A DNA stretch of 64,000 bases from Brachycybe producta (GCA_036925085.1 JAUPFP010000004.1:1874001-1938000); one strand, 5' to 3'; shown: positions 11,886 through 24,119, counted from the first letter of the stretch. Translations and numbers: made by a program. The notes: a model not told the origin generated them from the sequence alone.

Positions 11886-13946
11886 ATAAATAAATGCTAA
11901 ATGACTAAAAGCTTTCATTATTAGTTTAATTACTCTCCACCACAGGTCATTTTATCTCTTTGTGGTTTTAGACAACTGCTAGCATAAATGATGTAAATCA
12001 TAAGTAATAAATACCTTTATGATACCACAAATAACAATTTGGGCAAATTTGTTGTAAAACAGTCTCGTTTTTATTTGAGGTTTTATAAACTGTTAAGTTT
12101 CTTTCCTTTAGGCTTTCAACAATATAATATGTTTAGTTTAGCTCTTGCGCAATTTAGCACTTACTTAATCTACACACTGTATGAGATAAATTGGTAATAT
12201 GGCAAACGTTAAAATTTAAATTATGTAGGGAGGGGGGAAAAATAAGGACAAAATAACTTCATCACGGACAAAACTCCTCCTTGACTACAAAAAAAACTTC
12301 TTTTGCCTAATTATTCTTAATTAGTAGGCCTATATTCCATAATCATTTAATCAATATTCTACTTTTCATAATGACATGTTTTTTCAGAGCTTCTTTTTCA
12401 CACTCTCATTAATACTTTAGTTATACTACTCTGTATATTATATAGACACTATATACATATGCACATTTATATATTCTAACAACATCTACCAAAAAATTCT
12501 TTTTCAGATTTTGAGATTTTTTTTTGTCTCTTATTCTTCTTCTTCTTCCTTGTAAAAGCTCAAAATAATCTTGGATGCAAAACATAAAAAGAGGACGAGA
12601 ATATTGATCGTGTATTTTCAGAGCTGTTTTTACTAAGCTTATTTTATTATAATACGTCGAAAATATTTAAAATAGATTTATTATTAAATTAATACTTAAA
12701 GATTAGAAAATAAAAAGTTGAATTTATTAATATTTCTTCTTCTTCTTAAAAAACAATCAATTTGTACACGCAAATTATTTAAATTTATTCGTATTATCGA
12801 TTGAAAATATATACACTGCATACTTATTTCAATATTGGCCATAAAGCAAATTTCATTGATTACAAAAACACAATTTTTTTTATTATTACTGCAATTTTTA
12901 TTTTGAATTTTTGTTAATATTTTTTTTTAAATATTCAGCTAATTTAAAATTTACGTCTGAAAAATATACATTTTTTTAATATTTTTTTTAAATGAACCCC
13001 CTCCCCCCCTTATTTTTTTTTAATAAAAACAAATTTAGATTTTATTCTTCTTCTGACATAATAATAAATGTTGCTAATTCTTAAGACAGTTTACAAAATA
13101 ATTAAAAAAAAACTAACATGACCATCATTTTTAAAACTTACTTATAGCACAAAATAATGACGTACATTTTTTTATTACTATTTTTACCTTTTTAATTACT
13201 AACATTTATATTTTATGAGTGTCATCATTCACACATTAATGCAAAAAAAAATCTTTAATATAAACTATGATTCGTGAACTTATTAAATTATCTTAATTTG
13301 ACAATGTTACTAAGTCAAACAGTTTAAACCAACGTAAACCTATACAGGTAACTTAAAGAGCTCTTCCTATTTGAGCATTTAGTGCCATAGCTGAGTGTGG
13401 CCAATAGATGGTGCAAACTATACTTAGAGCTTCAGTTACTGTATGATTCAATAAACATACAAAAATGGATGACATTAAAGCGAGATGTCTTCCTTCTAGC
13501 TTGTTCAAAAGCATACGATTGATTCTTCACTTTCTTTCAGCATTTTTTTCTAACATGCTTTACCTTTATACATTTATCTTGGTTTAAACTAATATCTTTT
13601 GTAATTAATTATTGAAATAAAAATATAATAAATTTAGAAGAGATTGATGACATCATCATTATATAGAAAAAACAAAAACAATACTGAAATTAAACACTGA
13701 ATTAGAATAATATTCAAAAAGAACAAACACAAAAAAAACTACATAATTTGAGGCAAAATGAATACGAAATTGTATTTTCAATATGGATTTTTAAAAAAGG
13801 GATCCAGACAAATTCTCCATTGAATTGCAGTCAAATATCCATTAAAGAAGATTACTGGAAGCAACAGTTTTAATATTAAGTTGTGCTGTTAAGTTTTTTC
13901 TTCTTCATAGTTCTCAACCAAAAAAAATATTAATGGTGAGTTTTGT

Positions 13947-16900
13947 TTAGTGGTGTTTATGTTGATCCCAAGCAATTTCGTATTTTCTTTTCAAGATGGC
14001 CTCATTGTTTGCTTGAATTCTGCGTATTTTTTCATCCAATTCATTTTCAAATGTTGGTCGTCCTGGACAAAATGCATGGAATGATCGTTTAACAAATGGT
14101 AAACAAAAAAAAAAAGATACAACATAAAATGCAATAACAAATAATGAGTGAAATTCATAAATGCTGTAAATAAAAATAACTTGGAAGTCCAAGCCCAAAT
14201 TCAACTGAACTTCAATTTTTAAACCCTCTGAACAGAGTTCCAGCATAGGAACTCCTCCCTGTTCAAGAGTGCTCAATAAAACAAGGGGTTTTTCTATGCT
14301 GGAAATCCGAAGAGAGAATTCAAGTGATGTTTCTTTTTAAAATTTGGACATGAGACTCTATTTAAATTTGTGCACTGCATGTAAATGCAAGATAATATCA
14401 GTCAAAGGTTTAGTTGCAAAATTTGCAATCAATTGCTCTCGGTTTCTCCACAAACAAAAACTAGCAATTTTTTCCCTAGAAAGTAAATTGTTAGGTAATC
14501 GGTACTTTTGTTCTCAACTTTGTGCTTTTGTGAACATTAATAATAATTGGTTCGTTTTTAACAAAAAATTACAGTTGATAAAGATTTTTATCATGCCAAA
14601 ATCTTAATAGTTGAGATCATATTTCTTTACGGGTAATTAATTTTTTTAAACACATGTTTTGTAATTTCGAACAAAAATTCTTATTTGTTAGTCATTTAAC
14701 AAAATGACAAAATTAACGTGAACTATTTCTTTTTATCTCGGTTTTCTCCAAATATCTGCAGTTATTAATTTATTATGTACACCAAATTAAACTTTGTTTT
14801 TTAAAATCTAGTTTTCCAGTACTTACTAGAGAAACCTTGTTTATAACATGGTCGTAATTAATAAGGCAAATAGAATTCTTTTTACAGTCAAAAAGACTCA
14901 GAGGCTAGCATTCCCTTAGTTTCCCTACAACTCGCCTAGGCTTGCAGGTTAACTCTGGCCTCTACAAAAATTACCTGCCATTAAAACGTTAACCACAGTT
15001 AATTTTCTAGTCGAAACAAATGTGATTAATGGTTACATTTCTGACCCATTGTGGTTAACCACATTATTGAATAGTTAAATACATTACTTCCTGTGTTCAA
15101 ACAACATGGCAGATACGGGAGAGCACTCAAGTTTTGTCTTGAATAATGAATGAAAATTTCATAAAATGCACAAATGTTCAAAAGGAACTGAAACAAACTC
15201 ATTTAACCACAGGCAAGTGTCTTTAAAATAAAAACACACAAAAGTGCCACTTCGAGTTTGTCTGCAGTTGACTTGGGTATGTAACTGCAGTTAATTTTTG
15301 TAGTGAAAAAGCAGTTATTACTAATTTACTAGGTCTCTTTGATGGCAAAAAAAGTATAATTATTTTTGCCTTATAATTAAGTGCTAGAAAAAATTAAATT
15401 CATATAAAATCATCTCTAAAAATTTTAAATATCGATATAAAAACAAAATCTTATCAAGTAAAAAAATATCTTGAAATGTACATTATTGTGTTTCCTATTG
15501 GAAATACTCACCGTTCACTTAAAATATGTACAAGGAAAAAAGTATCACAATTATTAAGTTATATTTACACAAAAAAGGAACCAATGAAACAATAAATTAT
15601 GATAATTACTTCGGGGAACTGATTAATCATCATATTTCAGGTACAATAATTTGGAAGAAATCTTAAATAAATGCTGAAGTGTGATATGGATTTATAATCA
15701 GAAGTTTAGAGAAAAAGAGACGAATCTGATTAATTCTTAGGGCGTTCACAGACAAGTGAAGTTTTGTAGTTGAGATGAACTGCAAAAACCATTTGGCTAA
15801 AATCGACCAAATAAGCCACAATCACTTCTTGTAATTCATTCAAATAGACAAGAACCGCTTCCCCAACTCCAGTTGTCTCTTTTGGCAACACACTCGGCAA
15901 CCTTTTGCAGTCCATCTCGATCACTAAAAGTAGTTCGTCTGCAAACGTCCTTAAGAATTTGCTCTTCGTGACTCAATACGATAAAACAAATCTGAGGAGG
16001 CTGAAAACTATCTTAAAACCTCTTTCACGATTCAATCAAAATGAATCAACCTTGTTGGTTCAATTGTAGTTGAAAAGGAAGAATCTTGATGAAGATTGTG
16101 ATGATGATGACTTAGAAAACCAATTCGTAAGGAAGATGCTGAAACAGAACAGATTAGCGCAAACGAACAAACACGAAAAACAAACGTAAACTTCAGATTT
16201 AAAATAAATTACGAAAGAGATTCAATAATTAACAAGAGTTAAACTCGTTGAAAATTTTTATATTTTTTTTTTGAAAAAAAAAAACCGCCCCCCACCCCCC
16301 ATGGAAGGAAAAAAATGCTGCAAAGGCTTCAGATGGACGGATTAATAATAGCAAAGAGTTAAGAAACAAAAAGCATGAATATCATCTCTTTTTACCTTTT
16401 AGAACACGGCTTTTACCCGAAGACAATTCGTGCTTCATGTCGGCCGATGAAGGAGCAGCAAAGGCATCTCTTCGAAGTTTCACCTTTCGCTTCGGTTCTT
16501 GGCTTCGACCGGATGTTGTTGAGCTCGGCGATGCTGACCTACGTTCCGTTAACGTATGCGGCGATATGGAACGACGACGCGACGAAGGAGATGGACCTCG
16601 TAAGTTAGAAACTCCCAAGGAATTTGGAGGAATTCCTAGACGCTGACGAACGGGAATCCTCTGAATGGGTGAGGAGGAATCACGACTTCTTTCGACTGTA
16701 TCTGTATCAAGTAAAAGTTTATTTTAAACTCTCATTTTAAGCTTTATTGAAATGGAAAGCTAGTTAGAAACTAGAACTGTAGCTGAATCATTTAATAATA
16801 TCGTCACGCTGAGCTTTCAAAATAAAGCTGTTTATAGACAAAAAATTATAAAATATCGTCAGCTTAAAGTTGATTCATTTTCAAACTGACATAAAACAGC

Positions 16901-19297
16901 ATATTTTCAAAGATATAAACATGAAAATACTCTTAAAGCTAATTTTAAGCTACTCTTAAGTTTGGGCTACCCTTCTAGTTTCTAAAACACTTTCAAATTT
17001 CTAAATTTTGCTTCTGACTTTTCCACTTTAAAAACAACATTAAGAGTGAAATCTTCTCACCATCCGTTATGATTATGTCGATATGCGGACTATTAAGACG
17101 TTCTTTAACTCTATCGTTAATGACTATCCTCCGAGATTTCGACATTCGATCGATCTCATTCGGACTGTCCGATTTCCTACGGATGGCTTTTGAGGACTTT
17201 GTGCGTCTTTCTCGTATTGGCAATGGACTACGACTTCTAGATTTAACATCCGATGAAGCTGGACTCACTTTCACGACACTAAGCACAGATCTGACAACTG
17301 TTCGATCGCGTTCAGTCTCCCGTGGATCATCAACATCACCGTTATCGTCATCATCATCATCATCTTTGTTGCTGCAATTCCTATCCTCTACTTGACGATC
17401 ATCTTTCTCAAAACCTTCCTTCCCTTCTTTATTACGTTGTCGTAACCGTAGTTTTTCTCGAAGATCGAGCGGTTTAGAAGACGGAGAAGAATTACGAGAA
17501 CGTAACACCTTCGAGTCACCATAACTCGAACGGGACGAATCTTTTGGCGAAGATTCGATCGGATCTCTTTCTTTAGAGCCCGATCTACGGTCACGGCGGC
17601 GATAACGACTTGTAACAACAACAGAAGGCATTCTGTCATCACCGACTACAAAAAACTTAGACCGACGTTCACCATTTGCCACATCAAAGTCATCTACGTT
17701 ACGAGATTTATCACGAAGTCTCTCTTTACCGTTTTTAGTTCTACGACTTTCGAGTCGACGGTTCAAACTTTCGTCACTAGTAACTTTACGTTTCCGTCTT
17801 TCTTTTCTTACGTCGTTATTATCTCTACGATGCCGTCGATCTCCGTTACGACTAGCATCTTCTAAACTACGTTCCGATCGACTTCTACCGGCGTTATTTT
17901 CTTTTATACTTCGTAATTCTGTACGAGTTTGTCTTTCGTAATGTCTCAAAGACTTTTCGCTACGACGTGGTTTGTCTAGAGATTCTGTACCACAATAATC
18001 ATCTTTAATGTTAAGTTCAACGGAAGAAGAATCTAACTGACTAGTCTGAGAATTTAAAGAATCGTCTTCTTTTATCTCTACATTGGAATTACTACATAAT
18101 AAAGTAGATTCAGAATCTGGAAGTTCGTCATCAGGATGCAATAAAAGAACACTTTCATTATCATCATCATCATCATCTGTGTCTTGAGTTTCTCTTTCTT
18201 CATCTCCGTTCTCTGTTTCTTCGTCATTTGTGTCCGAAAGCTGTCGATCATCTTGATCTTCATCAGAAAACTCTTCGGAATCGTCGGAGCTTTCGGAATC
18301 GGATTCGAAACGACTGAACTTTCCGCTACCTTAAAAATGAAATGTATTGCTATAAATAAAAATTGTCCTTTCGATAATAATTGTATCAGCAGTTTTTACT
18401 TTTTCCTCTTTGAGGAATCGTTGAATTCAAACTTTCGTTTTTCGATCTGTTGTTTATTGAGAACGAACTGATCGAAGTCGTATCTTCACTTAAAACTGGT
18501 TGAATGACGATTAGATTTGGCCTTGCGTTATAACTCTGTCAAAAGAAATTGAAACGATCTATGATAAGAAATAGAAAAAAAACGATATTTTCTATTGTAG
18601 ATTACAGGTCTATTTGGAAAATCTGCTCTAAATCCACGATTCGGTTGGTTATTTGTCTGTAAAATCGAATTCGCTTGCTAAGAAACGAAAAAAAAAAAAC
18701 ACTCGACTGAGACTTTCAGAAACCCATTTAACGTCTAAAAATGCTTCAATTACGGTTTTTTGGTTGCTTTCTGCGAATCTCTTCGATCTGAGTGCAGCTT
18801 TTCGAAGTTCTTCCAGTTCTGCATCGTTTTTTACGCTTCCCTCTTCTTCAGAGTCCTTATTTCCACGCTTCAGACAAAAGAAAACATTTTAAAAACAACT
18901 ACAATTTAACTGTCAATAAATGAATGACGTAAAAACACCTGTCTTACAGGTTTAAGAGAAGCAAGAACAGCCGATCGTAAAGCATCCAAGTCAGTATCCT
19001 TAAAAATGATAAAGAAAATCATTAAAAAGAGGTTCGTTGACTTGATTTTGAGTTTTTGACCCAATTTCTGATCAAAATCTTACATTGGAGGACAAAAACT
19101 CGTTACGTCTTAACGTTAGTTTCATCAGTTTTTAAAGTAAAAAGACTTCTTTAATAGGTAATTAATGTGAAAGAACGTTTAAATTTAATGTAAACCAAAG
19201 AAAAACTCAGTTTACTAATCAAACACAGTGAAAAAAAACAATCAAAATCAATGATTTTCCGTTAGAAATCAACACTTACCTCCACGTCAGACGCCAT
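13947..19297 (-). CDS. Acidic arginine/serine-rich protein, eight-exon gene (identity unknown)
   Basis: Exons, minus strand: 19,280-19,297; 18,948-18,998; 18,754-18,867; 18,606-18,656; 18,400-18,535; 17,061-18,329; 16,396-16,701; 13,947-14,062. All introns are GT-AG and phases agree, giving 686 aa. The start lies in AAAGATGGCG. Residues 1-61 hold two related motifs, LDALRSAVLASLK and LEELRKAALRSKR. Residues ~130-185 are very acidic (SDSESSDDSEEFSDEDQDD, then a D run). Residues ~200-545 are rich in RS, RR and KR, with a second D run from TCATCA repeats. The C-terminal part has IPVRQRLG and SPSSRRRSISP. The last exon encodes a charged helix (ELDEKIRRIQANNEAILKRK) resembling the N-terminal helix of CCDC9-type proteins. 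If the final splice is not used, translation stops at 16,382 (652 aa). RS-rich composition suggests a nuclear RNA-processing role; this is inferred. The gene is divergent from dynactin subunit 4 and shares its promoter. The final exon is the least certain part. Confidence 0.85.
14063..16395 (-). other. Last intron of the RS-rich gene
   Basis: The donor is AAAAG|GTAAAAAG at 16,395 and the acceptor TTTTGTCCAG is at 14,063, after a T-rich tract. The split codon (G+GA, glycine) keeps frame. The 2.3-kb intron carries an FB2 foldback copy (15,725-15,955) and is otherwise AT-rich. An extra internal exon around 14,180-14,255 cannot be excluded. Confidence 0.6.
15725..15955. repeat. Foldback element FB2 copy inside the last intron
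   Basis: The left arm is AGGGCGTTCACAGACAAGTG...GATGAACTGCAAAAACCA. The right arm is its imperfect complement, TTTTGCAGTCCATCTCGATC then ACTAAAAGTAGTTCGTCTGC and AAACGTCCTT. The motif GAACTACTTTTAGTG..CGA recurs in the FB2 copy at 39.8 kb. Confidence 0.65.
16755..17020. repeat. FB1 foldback copy inside intron 6 of the RS-rich gene
   Basis: The left arm has AGTTAGAAACTAGAACTG, GTAGCTGAATCATTTAATA and CTTTCAAAATAAAGC. The right arm has AAAGATATAAACATGAAAAT, GGGCTACCCTTCTAGTTTC and TAAAACACTTTCAAATTTC. It fills most of the intron between donor 17,060 and acceptor 16,702, so the pre-mRNA would contain a long hairpin. Confidence 0.75.
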
Positions 19298-19567
19298 CTT
19301 TGTATTTCTTTAATTACGCTTGCAGATCTAAATTATCCGCAAATAATTTTATAGTTTGTATTGTCTATAAGGAGATGTATGACGTCACATTGACGTTTGC
19401 ATAAAATACGTTCGTCGCAACCGTGTATGTTTGAATGCTTAACAAAAGAAACGATAACGTGCATATGGACACTAGAGGCCAGCACTGTCTTCAGACTGTC
19501 GCTTTTCAGCGACGGCTAAAATAGTTAGTAGTTAATAGTTTGTTAGCTGCTGCTAATATGTTTCAAG
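19298..19567. promoter_or_regulatory. Bidirectional promoter of the RS-rich gene and dynactin subunit 4
   Basis: Only 270 bp separate the two divergent start codons. No TATA box is evident at a suitable spacing. A perfect CRE/ATF site TGACGTCA is at 19,380-19,387, with a second TGACG at about 19,391. ACACTAGAGGCCAGCAC at 19,469-19,485 resembles the bilaterian CTCF core. Both starts lie in AAGATGG contexts like the TISU/YY1 initiator of short-leader housekeeping genes. Shared regulation is inferred from the arrangement. Confidence 0.7.
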
Positions 19568-19578
19568 ATGGACGCTAA
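19558..19578 (+). other. Overlapping upstream ORF at the dynactin subunit 4 start
   Basis: An ATG at 19,558 opens a six-codon frame that ends at TAA 19,576-19,578 and overlaps the main start (19,568) in another frame. Its context (AATATGT) is weaker than the main CAAGATGG. It would matter only if transcription starts upstream of 19,558. Confidence 0.5.
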
Positions 19579-22500
19579 AATGTTGTCGTATGTATTTTCT
19601 GACCGCGTTTGCTATCAATGTTCTTGCGGTTTGCGACGTCCTCTTCGTCGTATTTACTTTTGTAAACATTGTTTTAAGTTACGATGTGGCGATTGTGTTT
19701 CTCATGAAGTAAGTATTATCTTATTTATACTTTATGGCATGGTGGAAAAACAGGGCGAGAGTTGAATCATTCCGTGTCCCTATTGTATGATTGGGTAGGG
19801 TGAACGAATATGGTGGTGTTATTATTTGTTTTTGTATGTAGAAAACGTACCATATTAGGTCACCTTTCTGAATCATTTTTTTGCTTCGCGAATATGATGT
19901 CATGCTGTTTTTCTCAAAATAATTTTTGACAATTTCTTAAATATCTGGTTTGTTGTCATTAGGTAGACACTCATTTTTGCCCGAATTGTCTCGAAAACAT
20001 GCCCTCGGCCGAAGCACGTCTCAAAAAGAACAGGTTTCTGGTTTCTTTTGGACATTTTATTTAAAAACATCGTTTATAATATTATTTTTTTTAAAGATGT
20101 GCGAATTGTGTTGATTGTCCGAGTTGTCTGAACACTCTTTCGACCAGAGCTTCGACTGTTTCAGTTCCTAGTCCAGACGATACAACCAAATCGATCCCAA
20201 AGAAGTTTTACTATTTGGCTTGCGGATTTTGTCGTTGGACTTCAAGAGACATCGGATTTCAGGACAAGCCACTCTGTTCGAACTATTTAAGAATGAGATT
20301 TCGCAAATTGTCAACTAACTAACTAAATCGTTGTTATTTATTTAGCTTCTGGTGGATGGCCTGAACTGGAGAACCAACACTCAAAACAAGTAATACTTGT
20401 GACGAAGAATGCTGCGTTCTGTAGCATAATGTTTAGATTTTGTATTTTTGTCTATCACGTAGATTAGCTCTTTGTTGGATCATTATCGTGCTATCGCTCA
20501 GGTCGAGAAGATGGAACGAGATCGAAAGAAATATCCGAAGAGGCGGACATATCTTTACTTTTCGGTTTGTTGTCGTTTTTATTCGTCTTTCGTTTAAATG
20601 CTGTTTACTATTTACTTTATTTCTGTTACAAGGACAAGTATGGAGTGACTACGGCGATCACTCGAAAGAGGGCTGGTCTTCCACCACACGTTAATACGAG
20701 GTTTGTTTCCATCTATTTTTTGTATTATTTTTGCTATTATTTGTTTGTAGTTGCTTTGGTGAATTTTCTAAGTCTTTAAATAGTAATTTACAAAAGTTGA
20801 AATAATTCTACTCTGATAAACTGTTTCCATATTAGCTTCTACCTGTTGTTACGTATATAAAAACAAATTTGAGAGGTTTGCAATCTTGTTTTATAGTGAC
20901 GTTTGATTTCTCCTACATGAGTTTGAGAATCCACGGTTTTAGAGCTAAAGTGTTTATGTCAACTGCCGAAAACGATGAAATATTAGAAAGTAATTGGTTG
21001 TTGTGAAATTACCTCAGGTGGGTTTGAATGGACCCAGTAATCCTCAAAAGCTGCAAATCTACTGAGATTCAAAAATTGTTAAACTTAGAAAAAATGACAA
21101 ATAATCAGGGCTATTTTTTTTTAAAAAAAATGACCAAAATCGAAAAGTGATGAAATTCGGGGAAAATGCCTCTGGAGGGGCTCTACTTGCTTCAGAGGTG
21201 AAAAACGTTAAGAAATGAAAAGATTTAAGAATTTTTATAATTTGAAAAAAAATCATTGTTTTTCTAATGGTCAAGAACACGTTGATGCTACGAGGCATAA
21301 TAACATAATAACACGTCACGTTCAGTTTAATGATAACCCATTTGTATCTTCATATCATACTGTAATTATAACCTGATGTTGAGCTGTTCGATTACATAGT
21401 GAAAACTCCTTAAGTGGCTTTTTGAAACGGCAACTACTTGGAGTAGTTCTCTTGGATATTGTATTTTCTAACAAACTTTCTATCTTTCTTTAAAATTGCT
21501 TTGAAAAAGCAACGGTATCGTTGTGTATCTTTAATGATATCAGTAGAATGGATTTGATTTTTAATTTTAATCAGTCTTAAAGACGACATTGAAGGAAAAT
21601 CTCTCGAATTTACACCCATTGTGGCAGTGGAAGACGTCGAGCCTCTTTCCGAGGACTACTTCACAAAACCAGTTGATCTTCATCAAGGTCTTAACATCAT
21701 TTGTCGATCACATCTGTTATTATTTAATGTTATTTTTGTTATTGTTTAAAGTTTGCACAATTAAGCAGCGTCTTTCACATCCCGAATTTCAACCGTCTTC
21801 GACAAAAGATATGTGCCCTAACCATAAACTACTTGTGAGCAAACTGTCGCACAGATGCAAAGTAGGTCTTTGAAGTGATCGACTGTTGTTGGCAATTGTA
21901 ATTTACTCAAAACTTTGCTCCTTTTTTTAAAGGAATGTGAGCATAATCTGTGCAAACCGGAATACAACGCAAATTCGATCAAATTCAAGATTCAATTGGC
22001 CGCTTAGTGCGTAACTTACTAATACCTTTATCTTTTTAATGTTTATAAATTTATAATCGAGGCTGTTTTGCTTTATTTAGTTATCATTTTCCGGAATTAC
22101 AGATTGTTACGTTTCCAAAATTTGTTAGCGAACAAGTAATTAGTTAACTTTTGATTTTCGAACTTTTATAGAAAGGAACGAGCTCATTTTTTGTTGGTGT
22201 TTTATTTTTCAAGACGAGTCCGATGGTTTTATCTTTGACAAACCCGAGTCAGAATCTTTGCAATGTCTTTCTGTTGCCACTCGAAAGCGATGATCCGTTA
22301 GTCACGGCCGACATTAAGTTGCCGTCGGTACAATTGGGGATATTTCCACACGACGATGCAGCAGAGTTTGACGATATCACCGAAAACCAACCGGTGCACC
22401 GAGGAGATCCGAGGTTAAATCCCTCAAATTCCTCCCGATCGAACTTAGATTGATTGGAGTTTTGTTTTTGTTTTGCAGTGTTATAGCGTTTCAGAAGGCA

Positions 22501-22686
22501 AATGTCATTGGAGTTTTTGTGAAAGTGACTCCAAAGAAAGGTGAGGGAGAAGTTCGTGTTGCGTTTCGACTGAAATGGGATTACCATCAGACGGCCATTC
22601 CAATTCAGGGTGAGGTCAAAGAACCACAGTTACTGTGGATGGAAACCAGAGTTGATTTAGATTTGGGTACAATTGCAACAAAATGA
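19568..22686 (+). CDS. DCTN4: Dynactin subunit 4 (p62), complete 12-exon gene
   Basis: Exons: 19,568-19,708; 19,963-20,033; 20,097-20,275; 20,346-20,389; 20,463-20,564; 20,633-20,700; 21,575-21,687; 21,752-21,861; 21,933-22,006; 22,081-22,135; 22,214-22,413; 22,479-22,686. All introns are GT-AG, phases agree, and 454 residues result, against about 460 in vertebrates. p62 sits in the pointed-end complex of dynactin, the dynein cofactor. The N-terminal zinc-binding region shows cysteine pairs at 15/18, 32/35, 40/43, 53/56, 72/75, 78/81 and 113/116. Strongly family-typical stretches are [70 protein letters not shown] and VGV-FVKVTP-like [16 protein letters not shown] near the end. Introns are 62-330 bp apart from intron 6 (874 bp, no exon seen). 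The first ATG in CAAGATGG was chosen because the family-like N-terminus begins there. Identity is near certain; the weakest junction is the atypical donor GTTCGA after 20,275. Confidence 0.96.
20701..21574 (+). other. Intron 6 of dynactin subunit 4
   Basis: This 874-bp intron joins phase-compatible exons (AG+T, serine). It is AT-rich. A minus-strand open frame at 21,059-21,319 has no coding character and is taken as chance. Confidence 0.8.
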
Positions 22687-23034
22687 TTCATTGACTTAAG
22701 GTAATCTGTTGGTGGTTTTATGCTTTTTTAAGAAACCAAATATAGAGTTGTATGTTACTTTTTTGCTTGCGGTTTTAACACATTTCTTTCTTTCATCAAA
22801 TCTGGTTTGTTTGCAATGCCTTATAAGTTATAACAAAATCACTGTGAGAATTTCTCGTGGCGCCTCTTGATTAAAAGTAGGGCCAGTAAGAGACGCGAGA
22901 CTCGCAGCGAAATGGTCACATTCAAGTGACCGAAAGACTGTTCTGACCACGGGTCAGAAGTCTTGTAATCACACAGTTGTGCCCTTTTCAACTTTGCCTA
23001 AGAAAATTGTTGTTTTCTTTTTCTGGTTAAAATT

Positions 23035-23040
23035 AATAAA
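23035..23040 (+). terminator. Candidate polyadenylation signal of dynactin subunit 4
   Basis: First AATAAA on the plus strand after the stop codon, about 350 bp downstream, followed by T-rich sequence. The assignment is by position only. Confidence 0.45.
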
Positions 23041-23224
23041 TTATTTGGGATCCTTGGTTTATATTTTATTGTATTATTAAATATTTTTTATTTTGAGATA
23101 ATTTGATCCTTTCACTCGCTAGTTAGACTTAATAAATCATTTATAAACACATTTTTAGAATTGTTTTATTGTGTTGTTAGGAAACCTTTTATTGTCGTAT
23201 TCGAAAAGATGAGTTAGGCAGACC

Positions 23225-23600
23225 ATGAGATACACAGAGCACTTTTCGACTGCAAAATGAAGTAGAAGGTGGTTGGGCTATAGTTGCAATGTATTTTCGA
23301 TGGAAAAACTAAAATTAGTCGGTTTTGGCGACAACCCGATTTCATTTTCAGTTGAAAACTGGTCAAAAGGTGGTCTGGGCGCCAAAGGTCTTATAGTCTT
23401 GGTACCCAATTTACCCAAACCGCTTTTTAGTGGTTGAGTTCGACTGCCAAATATAGTCGGTGTGGCAAATGCCTGGCGTCTTTCCACAGCAATACATTGT
23501 TAACCACAGCGTAATGACCTGCAACAGCATTTTGCAATCGAACTCGACCTTTGTGCCAAGAATCTTTGTGAAGGCCCATATTTAAAAACGTTACTTGAAA
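23225..23600. repeat. FB2-related foldback sequence
   Basis: CTTTTCGACTGCAAAATGAAG and TGCAATGTATTTTCGATGGA resemble the left arm of the copy at 300-401. GACCTTTGTGCCAAGAATCTT near 23,547 matches GTCGCCTTTGTGCCAAGGAC near 555-575. Inner segments GTCGGTTTTGGCGAC and GTTCGACTGCCAAATATAGTCGG are partial complements. The copy is decayed and its limits are uncertain. Confidence 0.5.
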
Positions 23601-23836
23601 TAAATTCAAAACTTTCTACATAAGGTCTATGGAGAGTTTTCTAATTTTTTTAAGTTTCACTTTAAACCTTAAGTAACGTTTTAGATTATGGACGTAAGCT
23701 TTAAGTTTAGCTTTATTTTAAGCAACGTGGGATTATTTTATAAAGTATTTTTTTTTTTTTAATTAAAAACGCTTTTTTATATAGATTTATTGTACAAAGT
23801 CATTATATTTGTTGAAGTGAGGCTACTCGGTTTACG

Positions 23837-23855
23837 TTCACTAGATGGCGTTAGT
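23837..23855 (+). promoter_or_regulatory. CTCF-like motif downstream of dynactin subunit 4
   Basis: TTCACTAGATGGCGTTAG closely resembles the bilaterian CTCF core (CCACTAGATGGCGCTA-like). A second copy, AACTAGATGGCGCTGAC, is at 24,666-24,682. Binding is inferred from sequence only. Confidence 0.35.
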
Positions 23856-23924
23856 AGCACTGTTAGAAAATGGAAGGAATTCAGAGTCGCGCGCCAAAGG
23901 TACAAGTTTGCAAGTTTATTGAAC

Positions 23925-24060
23925 AGGTGATTTTCGAACTTATATTTTGTGCAATTTTCTGAAGAACAACAAATAAGAAGAAATTGAAAGTGTGAAAGAA
24001 ACTAGAAAAGTAGGTGAATCACTTAATAGTATTTTTTTTTATTTATGTTAAATATCACTA
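23925..24060. repeat. FB1 half copy
   Basis: The outer left end (GAACAGGTGATTTTCGAACT) and left arm (AAGAAATTGAAAGTGTG, GAAACTAGAAAAGTAGGTGA, ATCACTTAATAGTATTTT) are present. The right arm is missing. Confidence 0.6.
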
Positions 24061-24119
24061 GACTAGAGTAAGCAATTGTATTATCAAGAGAACTTCTTTA
24101 AAAAAAAAAATATGACCTT

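Noticed and set aside
17069-17395. 108-codon plus-strand frame
   Set aside because: Antisense shadow of exon 6 of the RS-rich gene.
22249-22587. 112-codon minus-strand frame
   Set aside because: Antisense shadow spanning exons 11-12 of dynactin subunit 4 and the intron between them.
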